64,000 bases of DNA. Origin: JACJXW01 sp964418125 (GTDB taxonomy: Bacteria; Bacteroidota; Bacteroidia; Chitinophagales; Saprospiraceae). The notes under the pieces are model-generated. The model ran no database searches. It was not told where the DNA came from and was given only the letters and a program-made list of their open reading frames with translations. The translations under genes were made by a program, and so were the position numbers. The stretch spans positions 1-64,000 of the forward strand of contig CAYQKY010000011.1 in NCBI GenBank assembly GCA_964418125.1, in the 5' to 3' direction. The number at the start of each line of letters is the position of its first letter. Positions within the stretch are counted from its first letter, which is position 1. This document shows positions 32,943 through 41,586 of the stretch, in pieces.

Positions 32943-34355
32943 ATGCGTAAGATCTTAGGCTCGATTGTTCTACTCCTGCTGGCCTGGCCAGCGCTGGCGC
33001 AACAGCAAGCCCGGCAAATGACGCTGGATGACGCCATTCAGTACGCGCTTACGGAAAGTATCAAGATAAAAAATGCTCAGATCGCCATCGCTGATGCTGA
33101 AGAACAGATCATCGAGCGCCGGGCGGCCGGTATTCCGCAGCTCAATGGAAGCGTGCAATATACCCACTACCTGCAGGTGCCCCGGCAGCCCCTCCCGGAG
33201 GGCTTCGATATTTTCAACATCTTCGGGCAGGCGCTGGCCGTAGACCTTTACGACCAGCTTTCCGAAGATACCCAGGCGGCGATCGACCAGGCCTTCCAGG
33301 GCTCCAACGGCGGCAGTGAAGACGGTATCGCCTTTTTCCTCAGGAACAACTTTACCGCCGGGCTCAACCTGGACGCCATGGTATTTGACGGCTCTTACTT
33401 CGTGGCCCTGCAGGCCGCCCGCGAATTCCGGAATTATACCCAGGTCGAATTCGCCACCCGGAAAAGGGAAGTGGAAAATGCCGTGATCGAAGCCTATCTG
33501 CCCGTCCTACTCATCCAGGAAAATGTAGAGTTGCTGGATAAGAACATTGCCAACCTCGAGAAGCTGCTCTTTGAAACAAAAGAACTATACAAAGCAGGTT
33601 TTGCCGAGCAGCTCGATATTGACCGGCAGGAATTATCCCTTTCCAACCTGCGGGTAGAGCGGGAGAACCTGGTGCGCCAAAAACAGGTGGCGATGGAGAA
33701 CCTGAAGTTCAATATGGGCTATCCGCTGGATGAACCGCTGGTTATTGCCGATGACCTGGATAAGATGCTGATCGAGGCGAGCCCCGAATCCCTGGCCGAG
33801 CAGGTAGATGTCGGCCGCCGGCCGGAATATAAACTCCTCAACCAGGCCATTACCATGAACGAACTCAACATAAAACTCAACAGGGCCGGCTACCTGCCTT
33901 CCCTTCGGGCATTCGGTACCTACCAGCAACAATATCAGGGCGACGATTTCCAAAGCGGATTCTGGGCGCCCTCAGCCTTCGTCGGCCTGAGCTTGAATGT
34001 GCCCATTTTTGACGGCCTCGACAAAAAGGCCAAAGTTCAAAGAGCCCGGCTTGACCTGGAATTGGCCAAAAACCAGAAGGAAGACCTGGAAAGGGCCATC
34101 ACCCTGGAAGTCAAAAACGCCCGGACCAACTACCTCAATGCCGATCAGCGCCTGCAAAGCCAGAAGAAAAACCTGGAACTGGCGGAACGCATCTACAAAA
34201 CCACACAGGTGAAATACCGCGAAGGGGTGGGCTCCAGCCTGGAAGTCACCCAGGCCGAACAAAGCCTGTATTCCTCGCAGAGCAACTACATGCAGGCGCT
34301 CTACGACCTGCTGCTGGCCAAGGCCCGCCTCGAAATGGCATTGGGTAATAACTAA
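32943..34355 (+). CDS. TolC-family outer-membrane efflux protein, RND operon
   Basis: A 470-residue outer-membrane channel. It has a signal peptide (MRKILGSIVLLLLAWPALAQ), then MTLDDAIQYALTESIKIKNAQ, the usual first TolC helix. Two long coiled-coil repeats (VELLDKNIANLEKLLFETKELY and NLELAERIYKTTQVKYREGVGSSLEVTQAEQSLY) form the periplasmic tunnel. It is the outer-membrane part of the tripartite pump, with the adaptor (26 bp downstream) and RND permease following. Confidence 0.93.
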   Translation: MRKILGSIVLLLLAWPALAQQQARQMTLDDAIQYALTESIKIKNAQIAIADAEEQIIERRAAGIPQLNGSVQYTHYLQVPRQPLPEGFDIFNIFGQALAVDLYDQLSEDTQAAIDQAFQGSNGGSEDGIAFFLRNNFTAGLNLDAMVFDGSYFVALQAAREFRNYTQVEFATRKREVENAVIEAYLPVLLIQENVELLDKNIANLEKLLFETKELYKAGFAEQLDIDRQELSLSNLRVERENLVRQKQVAMENLKFNMGYPLDEPLVIADDLDKMLIEASPESLAEQVDVGRRPEYKLLNQAITMNELNIKLNRAGYLPSLRAFGTYQQQYQGDDFQSGFWAPSAFVGLSLNVPIFDGLDKKAKVQRARLDLELAKNQKEDLERAITLEVKNARTNYLNADQRLQSQKKNLELAERIYKTTQVKYREGVGSSLEVTQAEQSLYSSQSNYMQALYDLLLAKARLEMALGNN

Positions 34356-34381
34356 TTCCACTAATCAGAAAAAAAACAACC

Positions 34382-35560
34382 ATGAAATACCTCATTCCTT
34401 TATTTGTCCTTGTCACTTTTCTGGGGGCCTGCAGCCAGAGCCCCGCTTCCGAGACTCCGGAAACCCTGGAGGGAAAACGCGCCCTGCTTAAAGAAAAGCA
34501 GATGGAACTGAAAGAGGTCAGTAACCAGATCGCCCAGTTGGAAAAGGAGATCGCCGAACTGGACCCCCAGGCTACCGCCAAGGCCCGCCGCCTGGTGACT
34601 ACCGGAACGGTTCAGCGAACGGACTTCAGGCACTTTGTCGAGATACAGGGCTCGGTACAGGCCGATGACTATGTCGAAGTCACCAGTGAAACGGCTGGCC
34701 GCATCCTGCGCCTGACGGCAAAAGAGGGAGATTATGTCCGTGCCGGCCAACTTATTGGCGAGCTGGACCTGGAACAGCTCAGGAAGCAGATCGCAGAGGT
34801 GGAAAAATCACTGGAACTGGCTAAAACCGTCTACGAACGCCAGAAGCGCCTCTGGGAACAAAACATCGGCTCCGAGATCCAGTACCTGGAAGCCAAAAAC
34901 GGAAAGGAACGGCTGGAAAAAAGCCTGGAAACCCTGCGACACCAGCTTACCAAATCCAAAGTTTATGCACCGGCCTCCGGAGTAGTGGAGCGCGAGCTGT
35001 TACAGGCGGGAGAACTGGCCATGCCCGGCGCGCCCATCCTGCAGATCCTCAACCCCAATAAGCTGAAGGTCGTGGCTTCTGTTCCTGAAACTTATCTCCG
35101 GGCCGTCAAACGCGGAGAAACGGTGAAGGTGAATTTTCCCGCTCTCGGCCTGGAGCAGGAAGCAAGGGTCTCCCTTATTGGAACTTCCATAGACCCGGCC
35201 AACCGCACATTCGAAGTAGAGGCTGATATACAAAACCAGAACGGCCTGCTGAAGCCGAACCTCCTGGCAGTCATGCTCATAAAGGATGAGGAGCAGAAAG
35301 ACGTTGTATCCATCCCCCAGGAAATGGTCCAGCAGGAGGTGAGCGGGAAGGATTTCGTCTATATCAAAGGAGAAGCGGAAGATGGCCCTGTCGCTCAGAA
35401 GGTGTATGTCAAAACGGGAAAAAGCTACAACGGTAATGTCGTCATTGAGAAAGGCCTCGAAGGCGGCGAAGAGCTTATCCTGGAAGGCGCCCGGGGCCTG
35501 GCAGAGAATGAACCTATCAAAATCCAGAATGATGACCAGCGCCTGGGGCAGAATGGTTAA
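34382..35560 (+). CDS. RND efflux periplasmic adaptor lipoprotein (AcrA/MexA-like)
   Basis: A 392-residue membrane-fusion protein. The signal ends LGACSQ with Cys17 as the lipidated residue, so it is anchored in the inner membrane. A short coiled coil (EKQMELKEVSNQIAQLEKEIAEL) precedes the lipoyl/hairpin part (VEIQGSVQADDYVEVTSETAGRILR...GDYVRAGQLIG). A long alpha-hairpin, KVYAPASGVV lipoyl half and beta-barrel (VKVNFPALGLEQEA) follow. It links the TolC-like channel and the RND pump. Confidence 0.92.
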   Translation: MKYLIPLFVLVTFLGACSQSPASETPETLEGKRALLKEKQMELKEVSNQIAQLEKEIAELDPQATAKARRLVTTGTVQRTDFRHFVEIQGSVQADDYVEVTSETAGRILRLTAKEGDYVRAGQLIGELDLEQLRKQIAEVEKSLELAKTVYERQKRLWEQNIGSEIQYLEAKNGKERLEKSLETLRHQLTKSKVYAPASGVVERELLQAGELAMPGAPILQILNPNKLKVVASVPETYLRAVKRGETVKVNFPALGLEQEARVSLIGTSIDPANRTFEVEADIQNQNGLLKPNLLAVMLIKDEEQKDVVSIPQEMVQQEVSGKDFVYIKGEAEDGPVAQKVYVKTGKSYNGNVVIEKGLEGGEELILEGARGLAENEPIKIQNDDQRLGQNG

Positions 35561-35658
35561 ATGGTTGATTGAGTTACCTCTCGACAAGCTCAGGGTAAAA
35601 TTGGGTTGATTATGCCGGCGCCAGAAAAGCGCTTCCCAATAGTCACCCCTTTCGCCTG

Positions 35659-35725
35659 AATCAACCAATCACACCAATCAACCAATCACACCAATCAACC
35701 AATCACACCAATCAACTAATCACCC
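35659..35725. repeat. 17-bp tandem array (AATCAACCAATCACACC)
   Basis: About four copies of a 17-bp unit lie just before the RND permease ATG (35732), between it and the adaptor gene. The array is within the presumed transcript, so its length changes the spacer ahead of the permease start. No good ribosome-binding site is seen. Confidence 0.85.
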
Positions 35726-35731
35726 ATACCA

Positions 35732-38700
35732 ATGGCTGAAGAAAAGAAAAAGAAAAAAGGGCTCAGAGAGTTCGGCCTGTCCTCTCTGGCCGTCGATAAC
35801 GGGACCAGCGTTTTTATCCTTACGCTGATGATCTTCATTTTCGGTATCCAGGCCTATCAGAACATGCCGAAGGAGCAGTTCCCGGAAGTAGACTGGCCAA
35901 CAGTTTATGTCAATACGCCCTACTTCGGCAACTCCGCCGCCGACATTGAGAACCTGGTCACCCGGCCTATCGAGAAGGAGTTGCAGTCGATCACCGGTAT
36001 TAAAAATATACGGTCGACTTCCATTCAGGACTTCTCGGTGATCACTGCTGAATTCGAGGCCGATATGGACCTGGATGAATCGGTACGCAAAGTGAAGGAC
36101 GCTGTAGATAAGGCAAAGAGCGAGCTGCCCTCCGACCTCGACCAGGATCCGCAGGTCCTGGACATCAACCTGTCGGAGATCCCTATCGTGACCATCAACA
36201 TTTCCGGCGAGTATTCCAATGACGAGCTGCGCCATTTCGCAGAGTACCTGGAAGACGAGATCGAACAGCTGGACGAGATCTCCAGCGTGGAGATCCGCGG
36301 CGCTTTGGAACGGGAAGTCAAGGTCGATGTGGACCTGCTCAAAATGGAGGCCCGGCAGGTGAGTTACGGAGATATTGAGAACGCCATCGCCACGGAAAAC
36401 ATCACCATGTCGGGAGGAGAGTTGCTCAACGATGAGTTCCGCCGCGCCATCCGTGTGAAAGGGGAATTCCAGGACGTCAGCGAGTTGGAAAATATGATCG
36501 TCAAAAGTGAAAACCAGCAGCCGATCTACCTCAAGGATATCGCTTCGGTCATTTACGGATATAAGGACCCGACCAGCATCGCCCGTTCGGATGGTTTGCC
36601 GGTGATCTCCCTGGATGTCATCAAGCGGCAGGGAGAAAACCTGCTCGATGCCGCCGATAAGATCAAGGTGATCGTCGACGAAGCCCGGCAGGAATTGCCG
36701 GACGACCTCAAGATCAGCCTGTTCAATGACCAGTCGGTCAATACCCGCAACGAGGTGAACAACCTGGAGAACAGCATCATCTCCGGGGTGATCCTGGTCG
36801 TCCTGGTCCTGCTCTTCTTCCTGGGCCTGCGCAATGCCTTGTTCGTCGGCCTGGCCATTCCGCTGTCTATGCTGATGGGGATCCTTTTCCTGTCGCTGAC
36901 CGGAGTGACAATGAACATCGTGGTGCTGTTCTCCCTCATTCTTGCCCTCGGCCTTCTGGTGGATAATGCCATCGTTCTGGTGGAGAATATTTACCGGTAC
37001 ATGCAGGAGGGGTACAATGGGTGGGAGGCGGCCAAATACGGCGCCGGCGAGATCGCCATGCCGATCATCGCTTCCACGGCCACTACCCTGGCGGCCTTCC
37101 TGCCGCTGGCCTTCTGGCCGGGCATCATGGGCGAGTTCATGAAATACATGCCCATAACGCTGATCATCGTTCTGACCTCCTCGCTTTTTGTAGCGCTGGT
37201 CATCAATACGGTCTTCACCTCCCGTTTCATGAAGGTGGACGAGCGAGCCAATGAGGCCGCTGTACGCCGCCGCCGCCGGAATACCGTCCTGATATCTTCT
37301 GCCGTAATGGCCGGCCTGGCCGTGATCCTTCACTTCGCCGGGATGCTGGCCGGGCGCAACTTTCTGGCCATTGGCGTCGGGATCATTCTGCTCAACTGGT
37401 TCGTCCTCAGGCCGTCGGCATTCGCCTTCCAGAACCGTTTCCTGCCCGTACTGGAAAACGTATACGACCGTTTTGTCCGTGGGGCCCTGGCCATGCCCGG
37501 CACGATCTTCGGCGGTACTTTTGTATTGCTTTTTGCCGCTATTGCCCTGCTGGCCGTCAACTCGCCCAAGGTGATCTTTTTCCCCTCGGCAGACCCTCTT
37601 TATATCAATGTTTTCGTGGAGCTTCCCCTGGGTAAAGACATCGAGGCGACCAATCGGATCACACGCGAACTGGAGCAGAGGGTTCAGAAAGTAGTGGAAC
37701 CCTATTCCGGGATCGTAGAGGCCGTCCTGACCCAGATCGGGGAGAACACCTCCGACCCGAATACGCCGCCTGAGCCGGGAGCTTCCCCGCATAAGGCCCG
37801 CCTGACGGTCTCCTTCGTTCCCGCTAACGAGCGCGGAGATATTTCTACCTTCGATATCATGGAGCAGATCCGGGAAGCCGTCCGTGGCATTCCGGGCGTA
37901 AAGATCACGGTGGATAAAAATGCTGACGGCCCTTCTGCCGGAAAACCGATCAACCTTGAAATCCAGGGAGAGGATATTGACCGGCTGGCGCTTCTTTCTG
38001 AAGACCTTATCAAGTTCTTCAACAGCAAGAATATCCCGGGGGTCGAAGAGCTGCAGGCGGATGTGAAGATCGGGAAACCGGAACTCATTGTCAATGTCGA
38101 CCGGGAAGCGGCGCGCCGGTATGAGGTGTCAACTTATGATATCGCCAATTCCATCCGGACTTCCGTCTACGGCAGGGAAGTCTCCAAATTCAAGGAGGGC
38201 GAAGATGAATATCCCATTTTTGTCCGCCTCGATGAATCCTACCGCAATGATATTGACAACCTGCTGAACCAGAAGATCACCTTCCGAAGCCCGGCTACCG
38301 GCCGGATCTCTCAGGTGCCCATTTCGGCAGTGGCCGATGTTAAGTTCACATCTACCTACAGCTCGATCAAGCGCAAGGACCTGGACCGGGTGATCACCAT
38401 CTACTCCAATGTCCTGGAAGGTTACAATGCCAATGAGATCATCGAGGAAATGAAAAGCTGGATGGAACAGTACCCCTTACCTCAGGGGTATACCTATGAG
38501 TTTACCGGCGAACAGCAACAACAGGCGGAAGATATGGGCTTTCTCAACCTGGCATTCCTCATCGCCCTGTTCTCTATCTTTCTCATTATCGTTGCCCAGT
38601 TCAACTCAGTGACCTCCCCCTTCATCATCATCCTGTCGGTGCTCTTCAGTACCATTGGCGTATTCCTTGGATATGCCTTTACCGGCCGGGATATCTCGGT

Positions 38701-39187
38701 GATCTTTACCGGAGTGGGGATTATTTCCCTGGCTGGTGTGGTGGTGAACAATGCCATTGTGCTGATCGATTACGCCAACCTGCTGATCAAACGCCGAAAA
38801 GAGGAGTTGGGGTATGATGGGAACCAGGAGTTGTCTTTCGATGAGATGAAGGAGGCTATCGTCCGGGCCGGAGCAACACGCCTGCGGCCGGTACTGCTCA
38901 CGGCAATTACCACTGTCCTCGGCCTGATCCCGCTGGCCGTTGGCTTCAACTTCAACTTCTTTACCCTGATCACCGACCTGGACCCGCAGATATTTATCGG
39001 CGGAGATAATACCGCGATCTGGGGGCCAATGGCCTGGACCGTCATCTACGGCCTGATCTTCGCCACCTTCCTGACCCTGATCGTAGTGCCGGTGATGTAC
39101 TGGCTGGCCTACCGCCTGAAGCAGGGGGTACTAAAACTTTTCCGGGGCGGAGAGCAACAAGAAGATACTGCCGTATCTACCCTGTAA
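35732..39187 (+). CDS. RND-family efflux permease (HAE1-like)
   Basis: A 1151-residue inner-membrane pump with 12 expected transmembrane helices and two large periplasmic loops. Typical features are the N-terminal FILTLMIFIFGIQAY helix, porter domains, and MPITLIIVLTSSLFVALVINTVF. The proton-relay region differs from AcrB: at the Asp407-Asp408 pair there is Asp411-Asn412 (LLVDNAIVLVEN), and at the Lys940 position there is Asn1006 (VVVNNAIVLIDYA). The family includes such variants. It completes the TetR-TolC-adaptor-RND set. Substrates are unknown, probably drugs, bile-like detergents or dyes. Confidence 0.95.
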   Translation: MAEEKKKKKGLREFGLSSLAVDNGTSVFILTLMIFIFGIQAYQNMPKEQFPEVDWPTVYVNTPYFGNSAADIENLVTRPIEKELQSITGIKNIRSTSIQDFSVITAEFEADMDLDESVRKVKDAVDKAKSELPSDLDQDPQVLDINLSEIPIVTINISGEYSNDELRHFAEYLEDEIEQLDEISSVEIRGALEREVKVDVDLLKMEARQVSYGDIENAIATENITMSGGELLNDEFRRAIRVKGEFQDVSELENMIVKSENQQPIYLKDIASVIYGYKDPTSIARSDGLPVISLDVIKRQGENLLDAADKIKVIVDEARQELPDDLKISLFNDQSVNTRNEVNNLENSIISGVILVVLVLLFFLGLRNALFVGLAIPLSMLMGILFLSLTGVTMNIVVLFSLILALGLLVDNAIVLVENIYRYMQEGYNGWEAAKYGAGEIAMPIIASTATTLAAFLPLAFWPGIMGEFMKYMPITLIIVLTSSLFVALVINTVFTSRFMKVDERANEAAVRRRRRNTVLISSAVMAGLAVILHFAGMLAGRNFLAIGVGIILLNWFVLRPSAFAFQNRFLPVLENVYDRFVRGALAMPGTIFGGTFVLLFAAIALLAVNSPKVIFFPSADPLYINVFVELPLGKDIEATNRITRELEQRVQKVVEPYSGIVEAVLTQIGENTSDPNTPPEPGASPHKARLTVSFVPANERGDISTFDIMEQIREAVRGIPGVKITVDKNADGPSAGKPINLEIQGEDIDRLALLSEDLIKFFNSKNIPGVEELQADVKIGKPELIVNVDREAARRYEVSTYDIANSIRTSVYGREVSKFKEGEDEYPIFVRLDESYRNDIDNLLNQKITFRSPATGRISQVPISAVADVKFTSTYSSIKRKDLDRVITIYSNVLEGYNANEIIEEMKSWMEQYPLPQGYTYEFTGEQQQQAEDMGFLNLAFLIALFSIFLIIVAQFNSVTSPFIIILSVLFSTIGVFLGYAFTGRDISVIFTGVGIISLAGVVVNNAIVLIDYANLLIKRRKEELGYDGNQELSFDEMKEAIVRAGATRLRPVLLTAITTVLGLIPLAVGFNFNFFTLITDLDPQIFIGGDNTAIWGPMAWTVIYGLIFATFLTLIVVPVMYWLAYRLKQGVLKLFRGGEQQEDTAVSTL

Positions 39188-39195
39188 GATGTGGA

Positions 39196-39240
39196 AACCT
39201 GGAGCCTCCCGAATTAAAAAAACGCGCAAGGCTCCAGGTT
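39196..39240 (+). terminator. hairpin after the RND permease gene
   Basis: AACCTGGAGCC (39196-39206) and GGCTCCAGGTT (39230-39240) are perfect 11-bp arms with a 23-nt loop, starting 9 bp after the stop codon. No T-run follows, so it is a factor-dependent terminator candidate or mRNA stabiliser for the efflux operon. Confidence 0.55.
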
Positions 39241-39364
39241 ACTATGTCACAAATTTTAATTTATTGGCCGGAAAAGTTCGAATGCATTTTTTTGCTTTGT
39301 AGATGCCCGGTAAATTGATGATGGGCCAACAACGCCCGGCGCGTTGAAACAACCAATAATGCCC

Positions 39365-39510
39365 GGATTGTGGGAGCATTGGAAAACAAGAGGTGAATTC
39401 GTTTACAGCTCTCAGGAAATGCTCCCCAATCCTTAAGAACTTAGTGTTGTTCATAGTGTTTGTTTATCGTTAGGCCCCTGTTGTGCACACATAACAGGGC
39501 CTTTTCTTTT
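39365..39510 (+). ncRNA. candidate structured small RNA ending in a rho-independent terminator
   Basis: GGATTGTGGGAGCATT (39365-39380) can pair with AATGCTCCCCAATCC (39418-39432): a 15-bp stem with one bulge and an inner GAG/CTC stem. It is followed by a second hairpin, AGGCCCCTGTT (39472-39482) with AACAGGGCCT (39493-39502) and the tail TTTCTTTT, a clear intrinsic terminator on the plus strand. The terminator is 300 bp past the RND gene and 110 bp before pdxH, with no gene between, so it could end an independent small RNA. No clear promoter or known RNA family was recognised. Confidence 0.4.
39472..39510 (+). terminator. rho-independent terminator
   Basis: Stem arms AGGCCCCTGTT and AACAGGGCCT with a 10-nt loop, then a T-rich tail TTTCTTTTC. 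It is the best intrinsic terminator in the window. It would end either a small RNA or read-through from the efflux operon. Confidence 0.75.
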
Positions 39511-39624
39511 CGGACGGGTTACATTTATGTGGCCCGTAATAATGAAAAGAATGGCCGGAACAGCCTGCAAAAAAAGCTTTAAACCGCAAGGCGCCCTCCT
39601 CTGTTGTGAGACTAAACAATTCAC

Positions 39625-40275
39625 ATGTTACAGGATATAGGTAATCTGAGAAAGGACTATGGGGCCGATACGCTTGAACTGGGCGACGTCAAAAAGGACC
39701 CCCTCCAGCAGTTCAGCAGTTGGTTCGAAGAAGCGCTGGCGGCTCAGGTGCCGGAACCGAATGCCATGACACTGGCAACCGCCACTTCTGATGGATTGCC
39801 TTCCGCCCGTATCGTTCTGCTGAAAGGGGTGGATGAGCAGCAGGGGTTCGTCTTTTTCACCAACTATGACAGCCGCAAGGGTAAAGTGCTGGCCCGAAAC
39901 CCCCGGGCAGCCCTCGTTTTTCTGTGGCACGGATTGCAGCGGCAGGTGCGGGTAGAAGGACAGGTGGAAAAAGTGAGCAGAAAAGAGTCAGAAGAATATT
40001 TCCAGTCGCGCCCTAAGGGGAGCCAGATCGGCGCCTGGGCCTCCCCGCAGAGCCGGGCCATCACAGAACGGGAAGAACTCGAGAGAAAAGTAGCCGAATT
40101 GGAAAAACAGTACGCGGAAGCTGAATACCTGCCCTTGCCACCGAACTGGGGCGGCTTTCGGGTGCGTCCCACGCTCATCGAGTTCTGGCAGGGTCGTTCC
40201 AACCGCCTGCACGACCGCATTCAGTATACGCTGCAGGCAGAAGGCAGCTGGAAGATAGAAAGATTGGCGCCCTGA
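39625..40275 (+). CDS. pdxH: pyridoxamine 5'-phosphate oxidase
   Basis: A 216-residue FMN enzyme that oxidises pyridoxine- or pyridoxamine-5'-phosphate to pyridoxal phosphate, the last step of vitamin B6 synthesis and salvage. Typical motifs: KDPLQQFSSWFEEA, PNAMTLATATSDGLPSARIVLLKG, FFTNYDSRKG (FMN contacts), SRPKGSQIGAWAS, and the C-terminal WGGFRVRPTLIEFWQG with RLHDR. Full length. It stands alone; the next gene is convergent. Confidence 0.96.
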   Translation: MLQDIGNLRKDYGADTLELGDVKKDPLQQFSSWFEEALAAQVPEPNAMTLATATSDGLPSARIVLLKGVDEQQGFVFFTNYDSRKGKVLARNPRAALVFLWHGLQRQVRVEGQVEKVSRKESEEYFQSRPKGSQIGAWASPQSRAITEREELERKVAELEKQYAEAEYLPLPPNWGGFRVRPTLIEFWQGRSNRLHDRIQYTLQAEGSWKIERLAP

Positions 40276-40422
40276 GACGCCTCGAAGGCCCGCGTAGCCG
40301 TTGGTTAATTCCTGAGGGCAATCTCAGGGCTTGTTTCCCTGACACAGATAGGGCCAGGCTCAACAGAGCCTGCGGGCAAATACCCGGCAAAAATGAAACC
40401 GTTGCGGCCAGGGGCTGGAGCT

Positions 40423-40473
40423 GTCCGTTTTTTGTTGCAGGGCCGCCACCCTGAGGCGCAACAAAAAACGGAC
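40423..40473. terminator. perfect 16-bp hairpin between convergent genes
   Basis: GTCCGTTTTTTGTTGC (40423-40438) and GCAACAAAAAACGGAC (40458-40473) pair perfectly around a 19-nt GC-rich loop. It lies between the ends of pdxH and the convergent bacilliredoxin gene, so it could end transcription from both directions. Confidence 0.65.
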
Positions 40474-40479
40474 AAAAAT

Positions 40480-40893
40480 TCAACAATACCGGTCGAATGC
40501 CATTTTCAGGTTGGCGGCGATGATCTCCGCCGAACGGCCTTCAATGTGGTGGCGCTCCAGGAAGTGCACCAGCTTGCCGTCCTTGAAAAGGGCAATAGAG
40601 GGAGAAGAAGGCGGGTACGGCAGCATGTATTCGCGCGCACGGCTCGTGGCGGCCTGGTCTACGCCGGCGAATACCGTCACCAAACGGTTCGGCTTCTTTT
40701 CGTGCTGTATGGCCAGCTTGGCGCCCGGGCGGGCATTGGCCGCGGCGCATCCACAGACGGAATTGACCACTACCATAACGGTGCCTTCGCTGTTGTCGAG
40801 CGTCTCATCTACTTGTTCGGCCGTTTTCAGGCTTTCAAAACCATGGTTGGTCAGGTCCTCGGCCATCGGCGTCGTCAGTTCAACTGGGTACAT
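40480..40893 (-). CDS. bacilliredoxin (BrxA/BrxB family)
   Basis: A 137-residue thioredoxin-fold protein of the YphP/YqiW (BrxA/B) family. The active site is Cys47-Gly-Cys49 in VVNSVCGCAAANARPG, and the C-terminal ERHHIEG segment is conserved. In Firmicutes these proteins remove bacillithiol from oxidised proteins; many Bacteroidota also make bacillithiol, so the same job is likely here. Cytoplasmic. The gene is followed by a strong palindrome. Confidence 0.92.
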   Translation of the reverse strand: MYPVELTTPMAEDLTNHGFESLKTAEQVDETLDNSEGTVMVVVNSVCGCAAANARPGAKLAIQHEKKPNRLVTVFAGVDQAATSRAREYMLPYPPSSPSIALFKDGKLVHFLERHHIEGRSAEIIAANLKMAFDRYC

Positions 40894-41151
40894 ATCGTCG
40901 TTCGTTTATTTTTTACAAAATTAAAGTTTTCAGACTTTTCTTATACACCTGGGCGCCCGTCTTGGTTCAAAGATTTTACCAACATCTCTAATTAGTCTGA
41001 GTATAAATAAGGAAAAAAATGCCTTTCTCCTGGTAACAATGGGACGGAACACTTCGTACCCAATGAACGCTTTTCCTTTTCAGGAACAATGCTTTGCCAT
41101 AACAAATTGGCCAATGGAACAAAGGTATTGGCCAGAGAACTACAATGCTGA

Positions 41152-41556
41152 ATGATGAGTAAACGGATACTTCCCTGGCTCCTTTGCACGGGGTTGGTTT
41201 TCGGGTTTTTTTTTCCGGCCTGCGTAAGCGACCAACTGCCGGAGCCCATGCTGCCGGAGTCTTGCATGGATTCTATTCCTACCTACGAGGGGTCCATAAA
41301 GGCGATCATCGATAATTCCTGCGCCTATAGCGGTTGCCACCTCGACGGATCGGCTCCGGGCGTGTATACTACTTATAGCGGGCTGGAAAGTGTGGTGGAA
41401 TCGGGGATTTTCAGGGAAAAAGTGGTCAACCTGCGCGATGACCCCTATCTGGGAATGCCCCCGGACCTTGTACCGGAAGGGCGCCCCCGGGACCTTACCC
41501 AGCAGGAACTGGAGCTCATACAGTGCTGGCTGGAAAACGATCATCCGGAAAAATAA
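41152..41556 (+). CDS. heme-binding lipoprotein with CX4CH motif
   Basis: A 134-residue exported protein. Its lipoprotein signal ends FFFPAC (Cys24). The motif CAYSGCH (57-63) has four residues between the cysteines instead of two, a heme-c variant seen in small Bacteroidota cytochromes. The remaining sequence, MPPDLVPEGRPRDLTQQELELIQCWLENDHP, is like the Met-containing tail of cytochrome c domains, often ending in GxPxxxxxLT. It is the first of three co-directional genes: this, a DUF5777 barrel and a diheme cytochrome c. The start may be either of two adjacent ATGs (41152 or 41155). Confidence 0.75.
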   Translation: MMSKRILPWLLCTGLVFGFFFPACVSDQLPEPMLPESCMDSIPTYEGSIKAIIDNSCAYSGCHLDGSAPGVYTTYSGLESVVESGIFREKVVNLRDDPYLGMPPDLVPEGRPRDLTQQELELIQCWLENDHPEK

Positions 41557-41586
41557 AGCTGTTCGCCCCTTCAAAAAACACCTTTC

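Noticed and set aside
39242..39454. 70-codon minus-strand open frame downstream of the RND gene
   Set aside because: It overlaps the structured region with the intrinsic terminator and has no recognisable protein features.
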